A stretch of 48,650 nucleotides of DNA from Eubacterium sp. (GCA_017459345.1 JAFUDC010000109.1:1-48650); one strand, 5' to 3'; numbered from the stretch's first letter, positions 1-9,205 are shown. The notes: generated by a model from the sequence alone, not told the origin. Numbers and translations are program-made.

Positions 1-9
1 ACTTGACGT

Positions 10-145
10 GGAACAAAGGATATGGTAGCGTAAGAATGATAACAGTGTGTTATCTTCTAACAGCATTTCAAAAAACTATCTAAAACTATAATCCAGAGGG
101 TAACTCTATCCTCAAAAATCCTACAGTAAGTTTACGCTATCCAGG
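10..145. other. Non-coding segment with possible folded RNA
   Basis: No gene is visible before the efflux operon. The segment contains a perfect 7-bp inverted repeat (GATAACA at 38-44, TGTTATC at 48-54), a small AGAG/CTCT hairpin near 104-116, and a long-range complementary pair TAGCGTAA (27-34) / TTACGCTA (about 132-139) that would enclose both. It could be the 3' end of an upstream transcript, a small RNA, or chance. I recognise no known RNA family. Confidence 0.2.
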
Positions 146-158
146 CCATCCCTTTCCC

Positions 159-187
159 TTGACATCAGATATAGAGAAAAGTATAAT
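159..187 (+). promoter_or_regulatory. Consensus sigma-A promoter of the RND efflux operon
   Basis: TTGACA at 159-164, a 17-nt spacer and TATAAT at 182-187 match the consensus at every hexamer position. The first gene starts about 45 nt after the -10 box. Confidence 0.8.
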
Positions 188-204
188 CAATTATACACAA
201 TTGA
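187..204. promoter_or_regulatory. Inverted repeat at the efflux promoter, possible operator
   Basis: TCAATT (187-192) and AATTGA (199-204) flank six bases immediately after the -10 box, where a bound repressor would block transcription start. Efflux operons are often controlled by TetR or MarR repressors, but no such regulator gene lies next to this operon inside the window. Confidence 0.4.
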
Positions 205-238
205 GCAAATGTCATGACAATAAAAAGGAATACTATCT

Positions 239-2140
239 ATGACTTCATTATTAAAAAGAACCGGGGCCGTGCTGATAAGCGGCCTGTTTGCCATAACTGC
301 CTTTTCCGGCTGTCAGAAGCAGGAGGAGACAGCGGCTCTCGCTGACATCAAGGTGGAAACGGCAGTGGCTGAGTACGGGACCCTGGAAATCAGCACCGAT
401 TATATCGGTACCTTATCACCCAATCTTACTGTGGATGTTATGCCCCTGATGGCGGGAACCGTGGAGAAAGTAGCTGTGGAGGTCGGAGACAGGGTAAAAA
501 GCGGAGACCTGCTGGCCCAGCTTGATGACACCTCCGCTGACCTCTCCGTAAGATCCGCAGAAGATGCGGTGGATTCCGCCAAAGCCGGAAAGGATGCGGC
601 GGGAAGCCAGGCCAGATCGGCAAAGATGCAGGCAGATGCCAATGTAAAAACCATGAAAACGACCCTTAAGGGCTATGAGGATTCCCTGAAAGAGGCGGAA
701 AAACAGCTGAAGAAGCTAAAGGATTCCAAAAGCAGCATCAAGTCTGCCCAGAAGCAGGCACAGAAATCCTACATTGATACCAAGAAACGCTATAAGACTG
801 CCCAGGCACTTCAGATCCAGTTCCAGGCATTCTTAGATGCCAATCCGGACTGCAGGACAACGGCGGGACTTACCGCTGCGGCAACCGCGGTGCCGGTTAC
901 GTTTCCCTCCACGGAAGCCCCCGGGGCAGGCGGCAGCCAGAATAACAGTAATGGGGCAGGGATAACCGACAACAGCGGAGTCCAGATTCCTGATTCAAAC
1001 CAGATGCCGGACTCCAGTCAGTTTCCTGATTCAAACCAGGTGCCGGACTCCAGTCAGTTTCCTGATTCAAACCAGGTGCCGGACTCCAGTCAGTTTCCTG
1101 ATTTCAGTCAAAATACCGATAATACAGGAAATCAGGCCGGCACAGGCGAAAGTTCTTCCCAGACCGACGCAGCAGCCCGGCTGGCAAAGCAGAAGCAGGC
1201 CCAGGCTCTGATGAAGGCCCTTACCGGTGCAGGAATTACCGTAGAGTATCTCACCGACAACGGGGTGAATGCTTTGAAGGAAGATGTTGCGGACGGCGAG
1301 ACGGCCTACAATGGCGCCAGCTCCGGCTTGACTCAGCTGGAGACCAGCATCACCACCCTTGAGACCAACATCAAGCAGCTAAAAGGGCAGATTAAGGCAA
1401 CTAAGGAGAGTCTTAAGACCGCCCAGGAGATGGCTGACGCCGCTTCTGTGGATATGAGTGTATATGATGCCCAGATTGCGGCAGCAAAAACCGGCGTGGA
1501 TGCCGCAAAGTACCAGAAGGACCTGTACAGGCTCACGGCCCCTATAGATGGGGTGGTTGATGCCGTTAACATCAAGGAAAACGGGATGGCCGCCCAGGGC
1601 TATGCCGCATTTACCATATCCGAGAAGGATTCCATGGTAGCTGATTTCTATGTGACTGAGGATGTGAAGAATTTCCTTAAATTAGGGGATAAAGTGTCTC
1701 TTCTGAAGAGAGATGATGAGGAGAAGGTGGAGAATCTGGGACATATCACCCTGATTAATCCCACGGCCGATCTGCAGAAGGGTCTTTTTAAGGTGGAGGC
1801 AGAGATTGTCACTACCGGCCAGAGCCAGTACTCCAACGGGTCTACCGTCAAGCTCTCCATCGTGAGCAACGCAGTATCCGGCCAGATTCTTATCCCTTAT
1901 GATTCGGTTTACTATGACGATGGCCAGGCCTATGTCTATAAGGTGGTAAACAATCAGGCCTTAAGAACTGATATCGAGACCGGCCTGTTTAACCAGGAGT
2001 ACATAACCGTTACCGCCGGTCTCGTCCCCGGGGATAATATTATCACCACATGGGCTTCCGGTCTTAAGGACGGGGCGGAAGTAACCCTCATGAATGGAAC
2101 GATTGACAGTTCTGAAGAATATGATGAGGTAACTAAATGA
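239..2140 (+). CDS. RND efflux periplasmic adaptor (HlyD/MFP family) lipoprotein
   Basis: The 633-residue protein has an N-terminal lipoprotein signal with the lipobox Cys at residue 25 (FSGC), so it should be lipid-anchored outside the membrane. A biotinyl-lipoyl-like half appears at about residues 60-95. A long Lys/Ala/Gln-rich coiled-coil hairpin follows, and the second lipoyl half (LTAPIDGVVD) is near residue 430, then a beta-barrel region. This is the classic membrane-fusion-protein order. The hairpin is interrupted by a low-complexity Pro/Asp/Ser/Gln linker (about residues 225-305) with a 12-residue tandem repeat. The stop overlaps the permease start by four bases (ATGA), so the two are translationally coupled. 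The SD is AAAGGAA. Substrate cannot be told. Confidence 0.88.
   Translation: MTSLLKRTGAVLISGLFAITAFSGCQKQEETAALADIKVETAVAEYGTLEISTDYIGTLSPNLTVDVMPLMAGTVEKVAVEVGDRVKSGDLLAQLDDTSADLSVRSAEDAVDSAKAGKDAAGSQARSAKMQADANVKTMKTTLKGYEDSLKEAEKQLKKLKDSKSSIKSAQKQAQKSYIDTKKRYKTAQALQIQFQAFLDANPDCRTTAGLTAAATAVPVTFPSTEAPGAGGSQNNSNGAGITDNSGVQIPDSNQMPDSSQFPDSNQVPDSSQFPDSNQVPDSSQFPDFSQNTDNTGNQAGTGESSSQTDAAARLAKQKQAQALMKALTGAGITVEYLTDNGVNALKEDVADGETAYNGASSGLTQLETSITTLETNIKQLKGQIKATKESLKTAQEMADAASVDMSVYDAQIAAAKTGVDAAKYQKDLYRLTAPIDGVVDAVNIKENGMAAQGYAAFTISEKDSMVADFYVTEDVKNFLKLGDKVSLLKRDDEEKVENLGHITLINPTADLQKGLFKVEAEIVTTGQSQYSNGSTVKLSIVSNAVSGQILIPYDSVYYDDGQAYVYKVVNNQALRTDIETGLFNQEYITVTAGLVPGDNIITTWASGLKDGAEVTLMNGTIDSSEEYDEVTK
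986..1108 (+). repeat. 36-bp coding tandem repeat, about 3.4 copies
   Basis: Three nearly identical 36-bp units (986-1021, 1022-1057, 1058-1093) and a partial fourth encode FPDSNQVPDSSQ repeats inside the adaptor. The first unit differs slightly (I for F, M for V). The unit is a multiple of three, so copy-number changes keep the frame. Confidence 0.9.
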
Positions 2141-5136
2141 GTCTGACAAAACTGGTTATGAGACGTCCTGTCACCACGGCTCTGGTCGTTCTTGGCATCG
2201 TGGTCTTCGGCGTCTTTGCCATACTTGGCTTTGATATGGAGCTGATTCCGGATATACAGATGCCCATGATGCTGGTAAATACGGTCTATCCCGGAGCCAG
2301 CCCGGACAGCATTGAGCAGCTGGTATCGAAAAAAATTGAGGATGCGGGGAGCTCCCTGTCCGGTGTGGAGCAGGTGCTGTCCTACTCCTATGATAACTAT
2401 TCCATGGTAGCCTTTACCTATGACTATGATATGGATATGAATGATGCCTACACAGACCTGTCTGCTGCCATGGACATTTTACAGCTTCCTGACGACTGCC
2501 AGGATCCTGTCATTCTCCAGCTGGATGTCAATGCCGTGGATACCATGACCATCTCCGTCACCAATGACGGATCTTCGGACATGATGGCCTACATAGAGGA
2601 TACCATGGTGCCGGCTCTGGAATCCGTTCCGGATGTGGCCAGAGTCCAGGTCACCGGAGGACGGGAGAACTATGTCCGCATCCAGCTTGACGAACAGAAG
2701 ATGCAGCAGTACGGGCTGAATATTGCAACAATCGGTCAGACCATCGGCATGACCCAGTATAATGTTCCCGCCGGAACCATCTCCGGAGGGAATCAGGATA
2801 TCAGTGTGAGCACCAGCTCAGAGTACCTGTCCCTGGATGATGTGAGAAGCACGGTCCTTACCACATCCAGGGGAGCCCTGATTACCCTTGGGGATGTGGC
2901 AGATATCAGTATGGCTGCCAAGGCCTCAGATACCTTAAGCCGATACAATGGAGAGAGCAATGTCAGTGTCGGCGTGACCAAGAGGCAGAGCGGGTCTACG
3001 GTAAGAGTCTGTAATAATGTGAGAAAGGCCATAAAAAGGCTGGAGGATTCCGATCCCGGTATCCTTTTTGATATAAGCTACGATTCAGGACAAAGCATCA
3101 CTGATTCACTGAAATCTCTTGGTGAAACCCTTATGATCGGCGTGGTGCTGGCAATGGTGGTTCTTTTCATCTTTTTCGGAGATGTCCGGGCCAGCCTGAT
3201 TGTGGGAAGCTCCATGCCTCTTTCCGTATTTGCTACCCTGATCATCATGTACCTTTTTGGCTTTAATCTGAATATTATCACCATGGGTGCCCTGGTCATC
3301 GCCATCGGTATGATCGTTGATAACTCCATCGTCGTGATTGAATCCTGCTTCCGGCTGAGGGAAAGCAACGCAGATATCAGGGAGGCCGCCATTAAAGGCG
3401 CCGGCACTGTCTCCATGAGTATCCTGGCCTCCACCATCACCACCTGCGTGGTATATCTTCCCCTGTCCCTGATCTCCGGGATGGCCGGCCAGATGTTTTC
3501 CCAGCTGGGACTGATCATCGTCTTCGCCATGATCGCATCCCTGATCATGGCCTTAAGCATCGTGCCCCTTCTCTACGTCCGGATGGATCCGAAGGAAAAG
3601 AAGCATAACACAGCCAACCGTATCCTGGATAAGGTGAAGGCAATATATGAAAAAATTCTGAGAAAGCTTCTGCACCGCAAAAAAACAACAATGCTGGTCA
3701 GTGTCCTGCTTTTGCTTGTCTCCATCTTCCTGGCCTCTACCCTGGACTTTGAGCTGATTCCGACAAACTATGACGGCAGTATCAGCATTGCCGCCACCTT
3801 CCGGTCGGGAACCAAGCTTTCCTCCATGGGAGATCGCATGAAGGAGCTGGAAGAGATGGTAAAAGCAGATGACAACTTTGAGAATTACAGTCTCACCATC
3901 AACCAGAATACGGCAACTCTCAACGCCTACGCAATCAAAAAATGCAAACGAACCAGCCAGGAGGCGGTGGAAGAATACACGGAGCGTCTGGCTCAGATGA
4001 CAGATGTGGACATCTTCGTCCAGGCTGCCGGCGGCGGCAGCGAGATGACCAGCAACTATTCCTCTGACCTTGTAGATATCGTGCTGGAAAGCAATGACCT
4101 GGCTGCTCTGGCCCAGGCCTGCGATCAGGTGGAGAACATGATGCGTACGTGTCCGGGAGTCCTGCATGTAAGCTCTGATGCGGCAGCTGCCAAAACCTCC
4201 GCCCATGTCATTGTAGACCCCTTAAAGGCCGCCAATGCCGGCCTGGCTCCGGCCCAGATTGCGGGAGACCTTTACCAGACTCTGACCGGCATGACTGCCG
4301 ACAGCATGGAAATAGACGGCAGGGAATATGATATCATCCTGAATTACCCCACCGGTACATACGAAGATCAGAACGCCTTGATGGATAAGGTTCTGACGGG
4401 TGCCATGGGCAACCAGGTGGTCCTGTCCGACATCGCCCGGGTGGAACTCACCCAGGAGCCCCAGATGATCCAGCGCAGCAACGGCCGCTATCAGCAGACT
4501 GTCTCCGCCACCGTAAGTCCCCAGGCCAAGAGCAAGGCCAGCCGGACCATTCAGAAAAAGGCTGCTGACATGGACTATCCCGAGGGAACAGGGCTATCCT
4601 CCTCCTTCATCGACAACCTGCGGTCTGAGAACCTTACTGCCATCTTCCGGGCCATACTGGCCGGCGTCTTCCTGGTATTTCTGGTGATGGCCATGCAGTT
4701 TGAATCCCCGAGATTTTCCATGATGGTCATGACCTGTATTCCATTTTCCCTGATTGGTTCCTTCCTCATGCTCTTTGTCACCAGAAGCACCATGAACATG
4801 GTATCCATGATGGGCTTTCTGATGCTGATGGGTATCGTAGTCAACAACGGAATTCTCCTGGTAGACACCGCCAACCAGGAAAAGGAACATATGGACCTGG
4901 ATGATGCCCTGGTTACGGCCGGAAGCATCCGCCTGCGGCCCATCCTGATGACAACCCTGACCACCATCCTTGCCATGGTTCCCATGGCCTTCTTCAGCGA
5001 CAACAAGATGATGAGCGGTATGGCCTTTGTCATCATCGGCGGACTTATCGCCTCCACTTTGCTCTGCCTGCTCATGATGCCCACATTCTATCTGATATTG
5101 TCAGGGAGAAAAGCAGATTCGGAAGACGAAGAATAA
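2137..5136 (+). CDS. Efflux RND transporter permease (AcrB/SwrC-like)
   Basis: At 999 residues this is the usual length of an RND pump subunit. The N-terminal membrane segment (about residues 12-33), two large extracytoplasmic loops, and two blocks of hydrophobic helices (about 330-480 and 835-990) show the duplicated RND fold. In the fourth helix the proton-relay pair is D395-N396 (GMIVDNSIVV) rather than AcrB's Asp-Asp. In the tenth helix N903-N904 stand near the AcrB lysine position (GIVVNNGILL). These substitutions are polar, so the pump is probably still active with an altered relay. It forms an operon with the adaptor; no outer-membrane factor is present, as expected in a monoderm. Confidence 0.9.
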   Translation: MSLTKLVMRRPVTTALVVLGIVVFGVFAILGFDMELIPDIQMPMMLVNTVYPGASPDSIEQLVSKKIEDAGSSLSGVEQVLSYSYDNYSMVAFTYDYDMDMNDAYTDLSAAMDILQLPDDCQDPVILQLDVNAVDTMTISVTNDGSSDMMAYIEDTMVPALESVPDVARVQVTGGRENYVRIQLDEQKMQQYGLNIATIGQTIGMTQYNVPAGTISGGNQDISVSTSSEYLSLDDVRSTVLTTSRGALITLGDVADISMAAKASDTLSRYNGESNVSVGVTKRQSGSTVRVCNNVRKAIKRLEDSDPGILFDISYDSGQSITDSLKSLGETLMIGVVLAMVVLFIFFGDVRASLIVGSSMPLSVFATLIIMYLFGFNLNIITMGALVIAIGMIVDNSIVVIESCFRLRESNADIREAAIKGAGTVSMSILASTITTCVVYLPLSLISGMAGQMFSQLGLIIVFAMIASLIMALSIVPLLYVRMDPKEKKHNTANRILDKVKAIYEKILRKLLHRKKTTMLVSVLLLLVSIFLASTLDFELIPTNYDGSISIAATFRSGTKLSSMGDRMKELEEMVKADDNFENYSLTINQNTATLNAYAIKKCKRTSQEAVEEYTERLAQMTDVDIFVQAAGGGSEMTSNYSSDLVDIVLESNDLAALAQACDQVENMMRTCPGVLHVSSDAAAAKTSAHVIVDPLKAANAGLAPAQIAGDLYQTLTGMTADSMEIDGREYDIILNYPTGTYEDQNALMDKVLTGAMGNQVVLSDIARVELTQEPQMIQRSNGRYQQTVSATVSPQAKSKASRTIQKKAADMDYPEGTGLSSSFIDNLRSENLTAIFRAILAGVFLVFLVMAMQFESPRFSMMVMTCIPFSLIGSFLMLFVTRSTMNMVSMMGFLMLMGIVVNNGILLVDTANQEKEHMDLDDALVTAGSIRLRPILMTTLTTILAMVPMAFFSDNKMMSGMAFVIIGGLIASTLLCLLMMPTFYLILSGRKADSEDEE

Positions 5137-5186
5137 TCCGGTTTTTTATCATATGTTCTACTTTTTTATGATATCTTTACAACCCT

Positions 5187-5214
5187 TTGAAACAGGAGCA
5201 TTTTATGATATACT
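5187..5214 (+). promoter_or_regulatory. Promoter of the D-2-hydroxyacid dehydrogenase gene
   Basis: TTGAAA (5187-5192), a 16-nt spacer and TATACT (5209-5214) make a good sigma-A promoter about 60 nt before the gene, separating it from the efflux operon. Confidence 0.55.
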
Positions 5215-5276
5215 CAAATAAATGCATCCGACAATTTTAGTCAGAACTATACTATGTGTTATAAGAGGAGGATACT

Positions 5277-6227
5277 ATGAAAATCGTATTATTAGAGCCA
5301 CTGGGAATAGCAAAAGGTACTTTAAACCAGCTGTCTTTGTCTCTGACCAGTTTGGGACATGATTTTACTGCTTACGACACATTTACTACAGATGTGAATG
5401 AATTGAAAAAAAGAGCCGGTCAGGCTGATATCCTGATGCTGGCAAACCACCCATTGCCAGGTGAGGTCATTCGTGCTGATGATAATCTCAAATTTATCTC
5501 TGTGGCCTTTGTGGGTATTGATCACATCGATATAGATGCATGTAAAGAAAAAGGAATTGCCATCTCTAACACCGGCGGCTACTGTGATGATGCTGTGGCA
5601 GAACTGGCAGTCGGTCTGACCCTGGACTGCCTCCGCAATATCAGCGAAGGTAATGCCGCAGTTAAAACAGGCGGAGGCAAGCAGGGGGTTAAGGGACATG
5701 AATTAGCCGGAAAAACTGTAGGAATTGTGGGAACCGGAGCCATAGGCATGCGGACGGCCCAGATTTTCAAGGTTTTCGGCTGCAAACTGATCGGCTTCAG
5801 CCGGACTAAGAGAGAGGAGGCAAAGTCCATCGGAATCGAGTACCGTCCTCTCCCCGAGCTTATGGCTGAGTCAGATATCATCACCGTACACACCCCTCTT
5901 ACACCGGAGACCAGGGGATTGATCGGCAGAAAAGAAATCGCTGCCATGAAAGAAGGAGCAATACTGATCAACACCGCCAGAGGGCCGGTGGTTGACACCG
6001 ATGCCCTGGCAGAGGCACTGAAAGCCGACAGGATTAAGGCCGGAACCGATGTCTTTGAGAAGGACCCGCCCCTGCCGGCTAATCACCCTCTGCTGGATGC
6101 ACCAAACCTGATCTGCACACCGCATATTGGATTCGATACCAGAGAGTCCATCGACCGCCGGGCAGAAATGGTATTTGAGAATGTGCTCTCCTGGCTTAAC
6201 GGGAAACAGATCCGGAAGATGCTGTGA
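5277..6227 (+). CDS. D-2-hydroxyacid dehydrogenase, NAD-dependent
   Basis: The 316-residue protein reads as a complete member of the D-isomer-specific 2-hydroxyacid dehydrogenase family, which interconverts 2-oxoacids and D-2-hydroxyacids. The Rossmann motif is G152-T-G-A-I-G157. The catalytic Arg is R235 in NTARGPVVD and the catalytic His is H283 in CTPHIG. The acidic residue that pairs with the His is usually Glu; here the DVFEKDPP motif has Asp (D263) at that place, although E261 is close. The SD is AGAGGAGG. The gene stands alone with its own promoter and converges on the ferredoxin-like gene. Phosphoglycerate or glyoxylate/hydroxypyruvate could be the substrate; the sequence does not decide. 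Confidence 0.85.
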   Translation: MKIVLLEPLGIAKGTLNQLSLSLTSLGHDFTAYDTFTTDVNELKKRAGQADILMLANHPLPGEVIRADDNLKFISVAFVGIDHIDIDACKEKGIAISNTGGYCDDAVAELAVGLTLDCLRNISEGNAAVKTGGGKQGVKGHELAGKTVGIVGTGAIGMRTAQIFKVFGCKLIGFSRTKREEAKSIGIEYRPLPELMAESDIITVHTPLTPETRGLIGRKEIAAMKEGAILINTARGPVVDTDALAEALKADRIKAGTDVFEKDPPLPANHPLLDAPNLICTPHIGFDTRESIDRRAEMVFENVLSWLNGKQIRKML

Positions 6228-6248
6228 GGGGAATAAGTCTTATTCCCC
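6228..6248. terminator. Palindrome between convergent genes
   Basis: GGGGAATAAG (6228-6237) and CTTATTCCCC (6239-6248) form a perfect 10-bp inverted repeat. It lies between the convergent dehydrogenase and ferredoxin genes and overlaps the latter's last codons. It lacks a long T tract, so termination is likely but not certain. Confidence 0.4.
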
Positions 6249-6677
6249 CACCACTTTTATGGCGCCTGCCGGGCAGGCGACCACGCAGGATGGTTCCAGA
6301 CCCTGGTCCTGTCTGGCTGCACACATTGAGCACTTATGCATGATCCCATCTTCCCCAAACTGGGGGACATCCCATGGACAGGCTGCATAACACAGTTTAC
6401 AGCCAACACAGGTGGATTCATCCACCAGGACAATACCATCCTCTCTCCTGTAAATGGCATTCTGAGGACAGACCTCCATGCAGGCTGCCTGATCGCAGTG
6501 CCTGCAGATATCAAAGTGGAAGCGAAGCTTCTCCCGGCCGGGAGTGATGTCTTCAGTTTCTCTCATGATGATAAAACGAATACCTTTTGGCAGCTTATAC
6601 TCCATCTTGCAGGCGATCTCACAGGCGCAGCAGCCCATGCAGCGATCTGTGTTGATTTCCAGTCTTTTTTTCATCAT
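6240..6677 (-). CDS. DmsB-like 4Fe-4S electron-transfer subunit
   Basis: The 145-residue protein carries sixteen cysteines in four cluster motifs: C13/C16/C19/C23, C58/C61/C66/C70, C90/C93/C96/C100 and C116/C119/C131/C135. This is the arrangement of the electron-transfer subunits of DMSO-reductase-type molybdoenzymes. It would pass electrons between the catalytic subunit and a soluble or membrane partner. Its start overlaps the stop of the catalytic-subunit gene by four bases, so they are coupled. It has no signal peptide or membrane helix. No DmsC/NrfD-type membrane anchor follows. Confidence 0.9.
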   Translation of the reverse strand: MMKKRLEINTDRCMGCCACEIACKMEYKLPKGIRFIIMRETEDITPGREKLRFHFDICRHCDQAACMEVCPQNAIYRREDGIVLVDESTCVGCKLCYAACPWDVPQFGEDGIMHKCSMCAARQDQGLEPSCVVACPAGAIKVVGE

Positions 6678-8998
6678 CCGATCACCTCCTGCTTATTCTT
6701 CTTTAGCTCAGATGTCTTATTCTGATAACTCAGCTGATTTGTGATTCCCGTATATCCCTGATCCTCAGACATCTTCTCCACCTGAACCAGAGTATTGAAG
6801 TATCCGGTAGTATTACCATCATAGAGAGCATTGTAGTCCCACATGATACCCTTCTCTTTTAAAGTATCCCGGGGGCCGCCCTGGCTTAGGGATGTCAGGA
6901 CATTGACGCTGCCTCCAAGCTTAACCCACATGCCGCTGTTCAGCTCCACCACGCCGGGTTTGGTGATGATACTGACTTTGGCCAGGATGTTTTCTAACTG
7001 ACCCCGGTCGTTATAGATCCGTACCTTGTCTCCGTCCCTGATTCCTCTAGCTTTGGCGTCTGCCGCATTAATGTGAATCTTGGCCGGGCCTTCTATCTCC
7101 TGAATCCAGGGCAGGTTATAATATTGAGAATGGCATCGGTAAGATGGATGCTGGGAAACGATACATAAAGGATACTTTTCTGCCAGCTCAGGGGTGGCCC
7201 GGATACTTTCCTCCGGCTCCACAAAGTGAGGCAGGGGATAGTAATCTCCCGGGAACTGTTTTCCTCTCTCTTCCATAATGGATGAGTAAAATTCGAATTT
7301 ACCGGAAGGAGTATTGAACCTGCCATCCTTATATGGAATGGCTGGCGACCACTTCTCATCCACCAGGGCAGGACCTCTGGGGGAGATTGCTGCGTCCACA
7401 TCGGTGTTCATGCCCACCAGCATACGGATATAGTCGATGCCGTTACGGGTTCTGGGAAAATATTCTTCATAGCCCAGGCGTCTGCCCAGCTCCTCGAAGA
7501 TCTCCAGGTCGGGCACTGCCTCGCCAGCCGGCTGGCAGACAGGAACCAGAATCTGATTATAATGGTGCCAGTAAGAGGTATGCAGGCCATATTGCTCCAG
7601 AAAATGGCATCCCGGCAGTACCAGATCTGCCCAGTCTGTATCATCCGTCATGAACTGCTCGATTACCACGAACATATCAAGCCGTCTGACTGCTTCCAAT
7701 GTATAGTCCACATAGGGCTGCTGAGAGATCAGGCCGCCTCTCCAGGAAATGATCCCCTTAATGGGCGGGTCAGCAGCAAGCATGGCGGTAGCCACGGCGG
7801 AGATATTGACCATCCGGGTCTTCTTGATGTCGGCTCCTTTTGGAACTGCCACGTTTGCCGTCTGCATAAAGCCCTCAAATCCCGGGAAGCCCAGATTATT
7901 CACAAACTCATAGGTTCCATACTCTTTTCCGATGTGTCCGCAGACTGCTGCCAGGCTGGCCAGGGCTCTCTGGACCTGGTGGCCGTTGCTGTATCTCTGC
8001 TGGCCGCAGCCGCAGGACATGTGGGATTTATGTCTGGCATAAAGTTCCGCAGCCTCAATAATCTGCTCCTTAGGGATAGTGGTAATCTCCTCCGTATACT
8101 CCGGCGTCCAGGGTTCCACCAGTTTCTTAAGGTCCTCAAACCCCACCGTATGCTTTGCAATATATTCCTTATCGTGCAGATCATTTTTTATGATCCAGTG
8201 AATCATGCCCAGGGCCATGGCACCATCGGTACCCGGTCGGGGTCTTAAGTGAATGTGGGCCTTGGCAGCCACTCCCGTGGCACAGGGGTCAACCACGATC
8301 AGCTTTGCCCCCCGGCCCATGGCACGGTACAGGTAGGGAAAGACATGGGGATGGGTGGCTGTCGGATTAAGTCCCACCATCATGATAACCTCGGCATTAT
8401 CTGCCCAGATATCCGGCGCCATGGTATTCTGGCTGCCCACGCTGCACTGGGAACCTGAGATGCCGGACAGAACACAGAAGGACCCCACCAGCTTGGTGGC
8501 CCCAATCAGGTTCCAGAGCCTGGCACTGACTGCCTTGGCCATATATTCCCGGTTGCCGGAGTAGCCATACTCCATGATAGCCTCACTGCCGTACTTATCC
8601 TGGATGGTTTTAATTTTATCCACCATGTAATCCATGGCTTCTTCCCAGGAAATCCGCTTAAACTTACCCTCTCCACGTTCCCCTACCCGGAGCATGGGAT
8701 ACTGCACCCGGTCAGGACTGTTGATCTTCTGTACATTTGCCATGGCTTTTAAACACAGGGTACCCTGGGTGATGGGATGGTCGGGGTCTCCCTCAATCTT
8801 GATGACTTTCTCATCCTTCACATAAACCAGGAGTCCGCAGGTGTCATAGCAGTTGTGGGGACATGCTGTCTTCACTACCCGGTCCGCGATGACCGTCTTC
8901 CCATCCAGGGTGACCGGGACATCCGTCGCCACAGCATACATATTAAGATCCTCACATTTCCTCCAGGGAACCGGGTTTACAAACTCGGTGTGCTTCAT
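6674..8998 (-). CDS. Molybdopterin-dependent oxidoreductase, DMSO-reductase family catalytic subunit
   Basis: The 774-residue protein begins with a 4Fe-4S site, C46-x3-C50-x3-C54-x27-C82, followed by RVQYPMLRVG and RISWEEAMDYM blocks typical of DmsA-type enzymes. The C-terminal molydopterin-dinucleotide-binding domain is seen near residues 610-730. There is no twin-arginine signal, so the enzyme is probably cytoplasmic, unlike most respiratory relatives. The metal could be Mo or W, and the substrate is unknown; reductive dehydroxylation, S/N-oxide reduction or hydration are all known in the family. The SD GAGGAGG sits 9 nt before the ATG. An HxlR regulator is divergently transcribed upstream, with a palindrome between them that could link the two. 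Confidence 0.88.
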   Translation of the reverse strand: MKHTEFVNPVPWRKCEDLNMYAVATDVPVTLDGKTVIADRVVKTACPHNCYDTCGLLVYVKDEKVIKIEGDPDHPITQGTLCLKAMANVQKINSPDRVQYPMLRVGERGEGKFKRISWEEAMDYMVDKIKTIQDKYGSEAIMEYGYSGNREYMAKAVSARLWNLIGATKLVGSFCVLSGISGSQCSVGSQNTMAPDIWADNAEVIMMVGLNPTATHPHVFPYLYRAMGRGAKLIVVDPCATGVAAKAHIHLRPRPGTDGAMALGMIHWIIKNDLHDKEYIAKHTVGFEDLKKLVEPWTPEYTEEITTIPKEQIIEAAELYARHKSHMSCGCGQQRYSNGHQVQRALASLAAVCGHIGKEYGTYEFVNNLGFPGFEGFMQTANVAVPKGADIKKTRMVNISAVATAMLAADPPIKGIISWRGGLISQQPYVDYTLEAVRRLDMFVVIEQFMTDDTDWADLVLPGCHFLEQYGLHTSYWHHYNQILVPVCQPAGEAVPDLEIFEELGRRLGYEEYFPRTRNGIDYIRMLVGMNTDVDAAISPRGPALVDEKWSPAIPYKDGRFNTPSGKFEFYSSIMEERGKQFPGDYYPLPHFVEPEESIRATPELAEKYPLCIVSQHPSYRCHSQYYNLPWIQEIEGPAKIHINAADAKARGIRDGDKVRIYNDRGQLENILAKVSIITKPGVVELNSGMWVKLGGSVNVLTSLSQGGPRDTLKEKGIMWDYNALYDGNTTGYFNTLVQVEKMSEDQGYTGITNQLSYQNKTSELKKNKQEVIG

Positions 8999-9040
8999 AC
9001 TTTGATTCCTCCTCTAAATGGCAGCATTTTTCTGACAAAA

Positions 9041-9109
9041 ACGTCCGGATGCCCGCTTTCGTAACCGTGCCGCTTCACTTGCACGGACGAAATCAGCTCC
9101 TTATTTCAA
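9041..9109 (-). repeat. Dispersed hairpin repeat, copy A
   Basis: This is one of three related roughly 65-bp elements (others near 11350-11412 and 29914-29976). They share a GATGCCCG-like end and a GCTCCTTA/GACTCCTT-like end with a hairpin between. In this copy CCGTGC and GCACGG, extended by GCTTTCGT/ACGAAATC-like arms, pair. All three copies lie 5' of minus-strand genes in the same orientation. Confidence 0.5.
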
Positions 9110-9205
9110 GTCCGGCAGATATTAAATGTATATCAACCGGACGTATAGCCTTTATCATTATATCAGTAATCACAGATATAAAAAAGAACCTCAGCATTTG
9201 TTGAG

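Noticed and set aside
3553-4206. 217-residue open frame opposite the RND permease
   Set aside because: Antisense shadow with Cys/His-rich random composition; no SD or motif.
9041-9109. Small protein encoded in dispersed repeat copy A (GTG start after AAGGAG on the minus strand)
   Set aside because: The frame is not conserved in copies B and C, the SD spacing is long, and the hairpin explains the sequence better.
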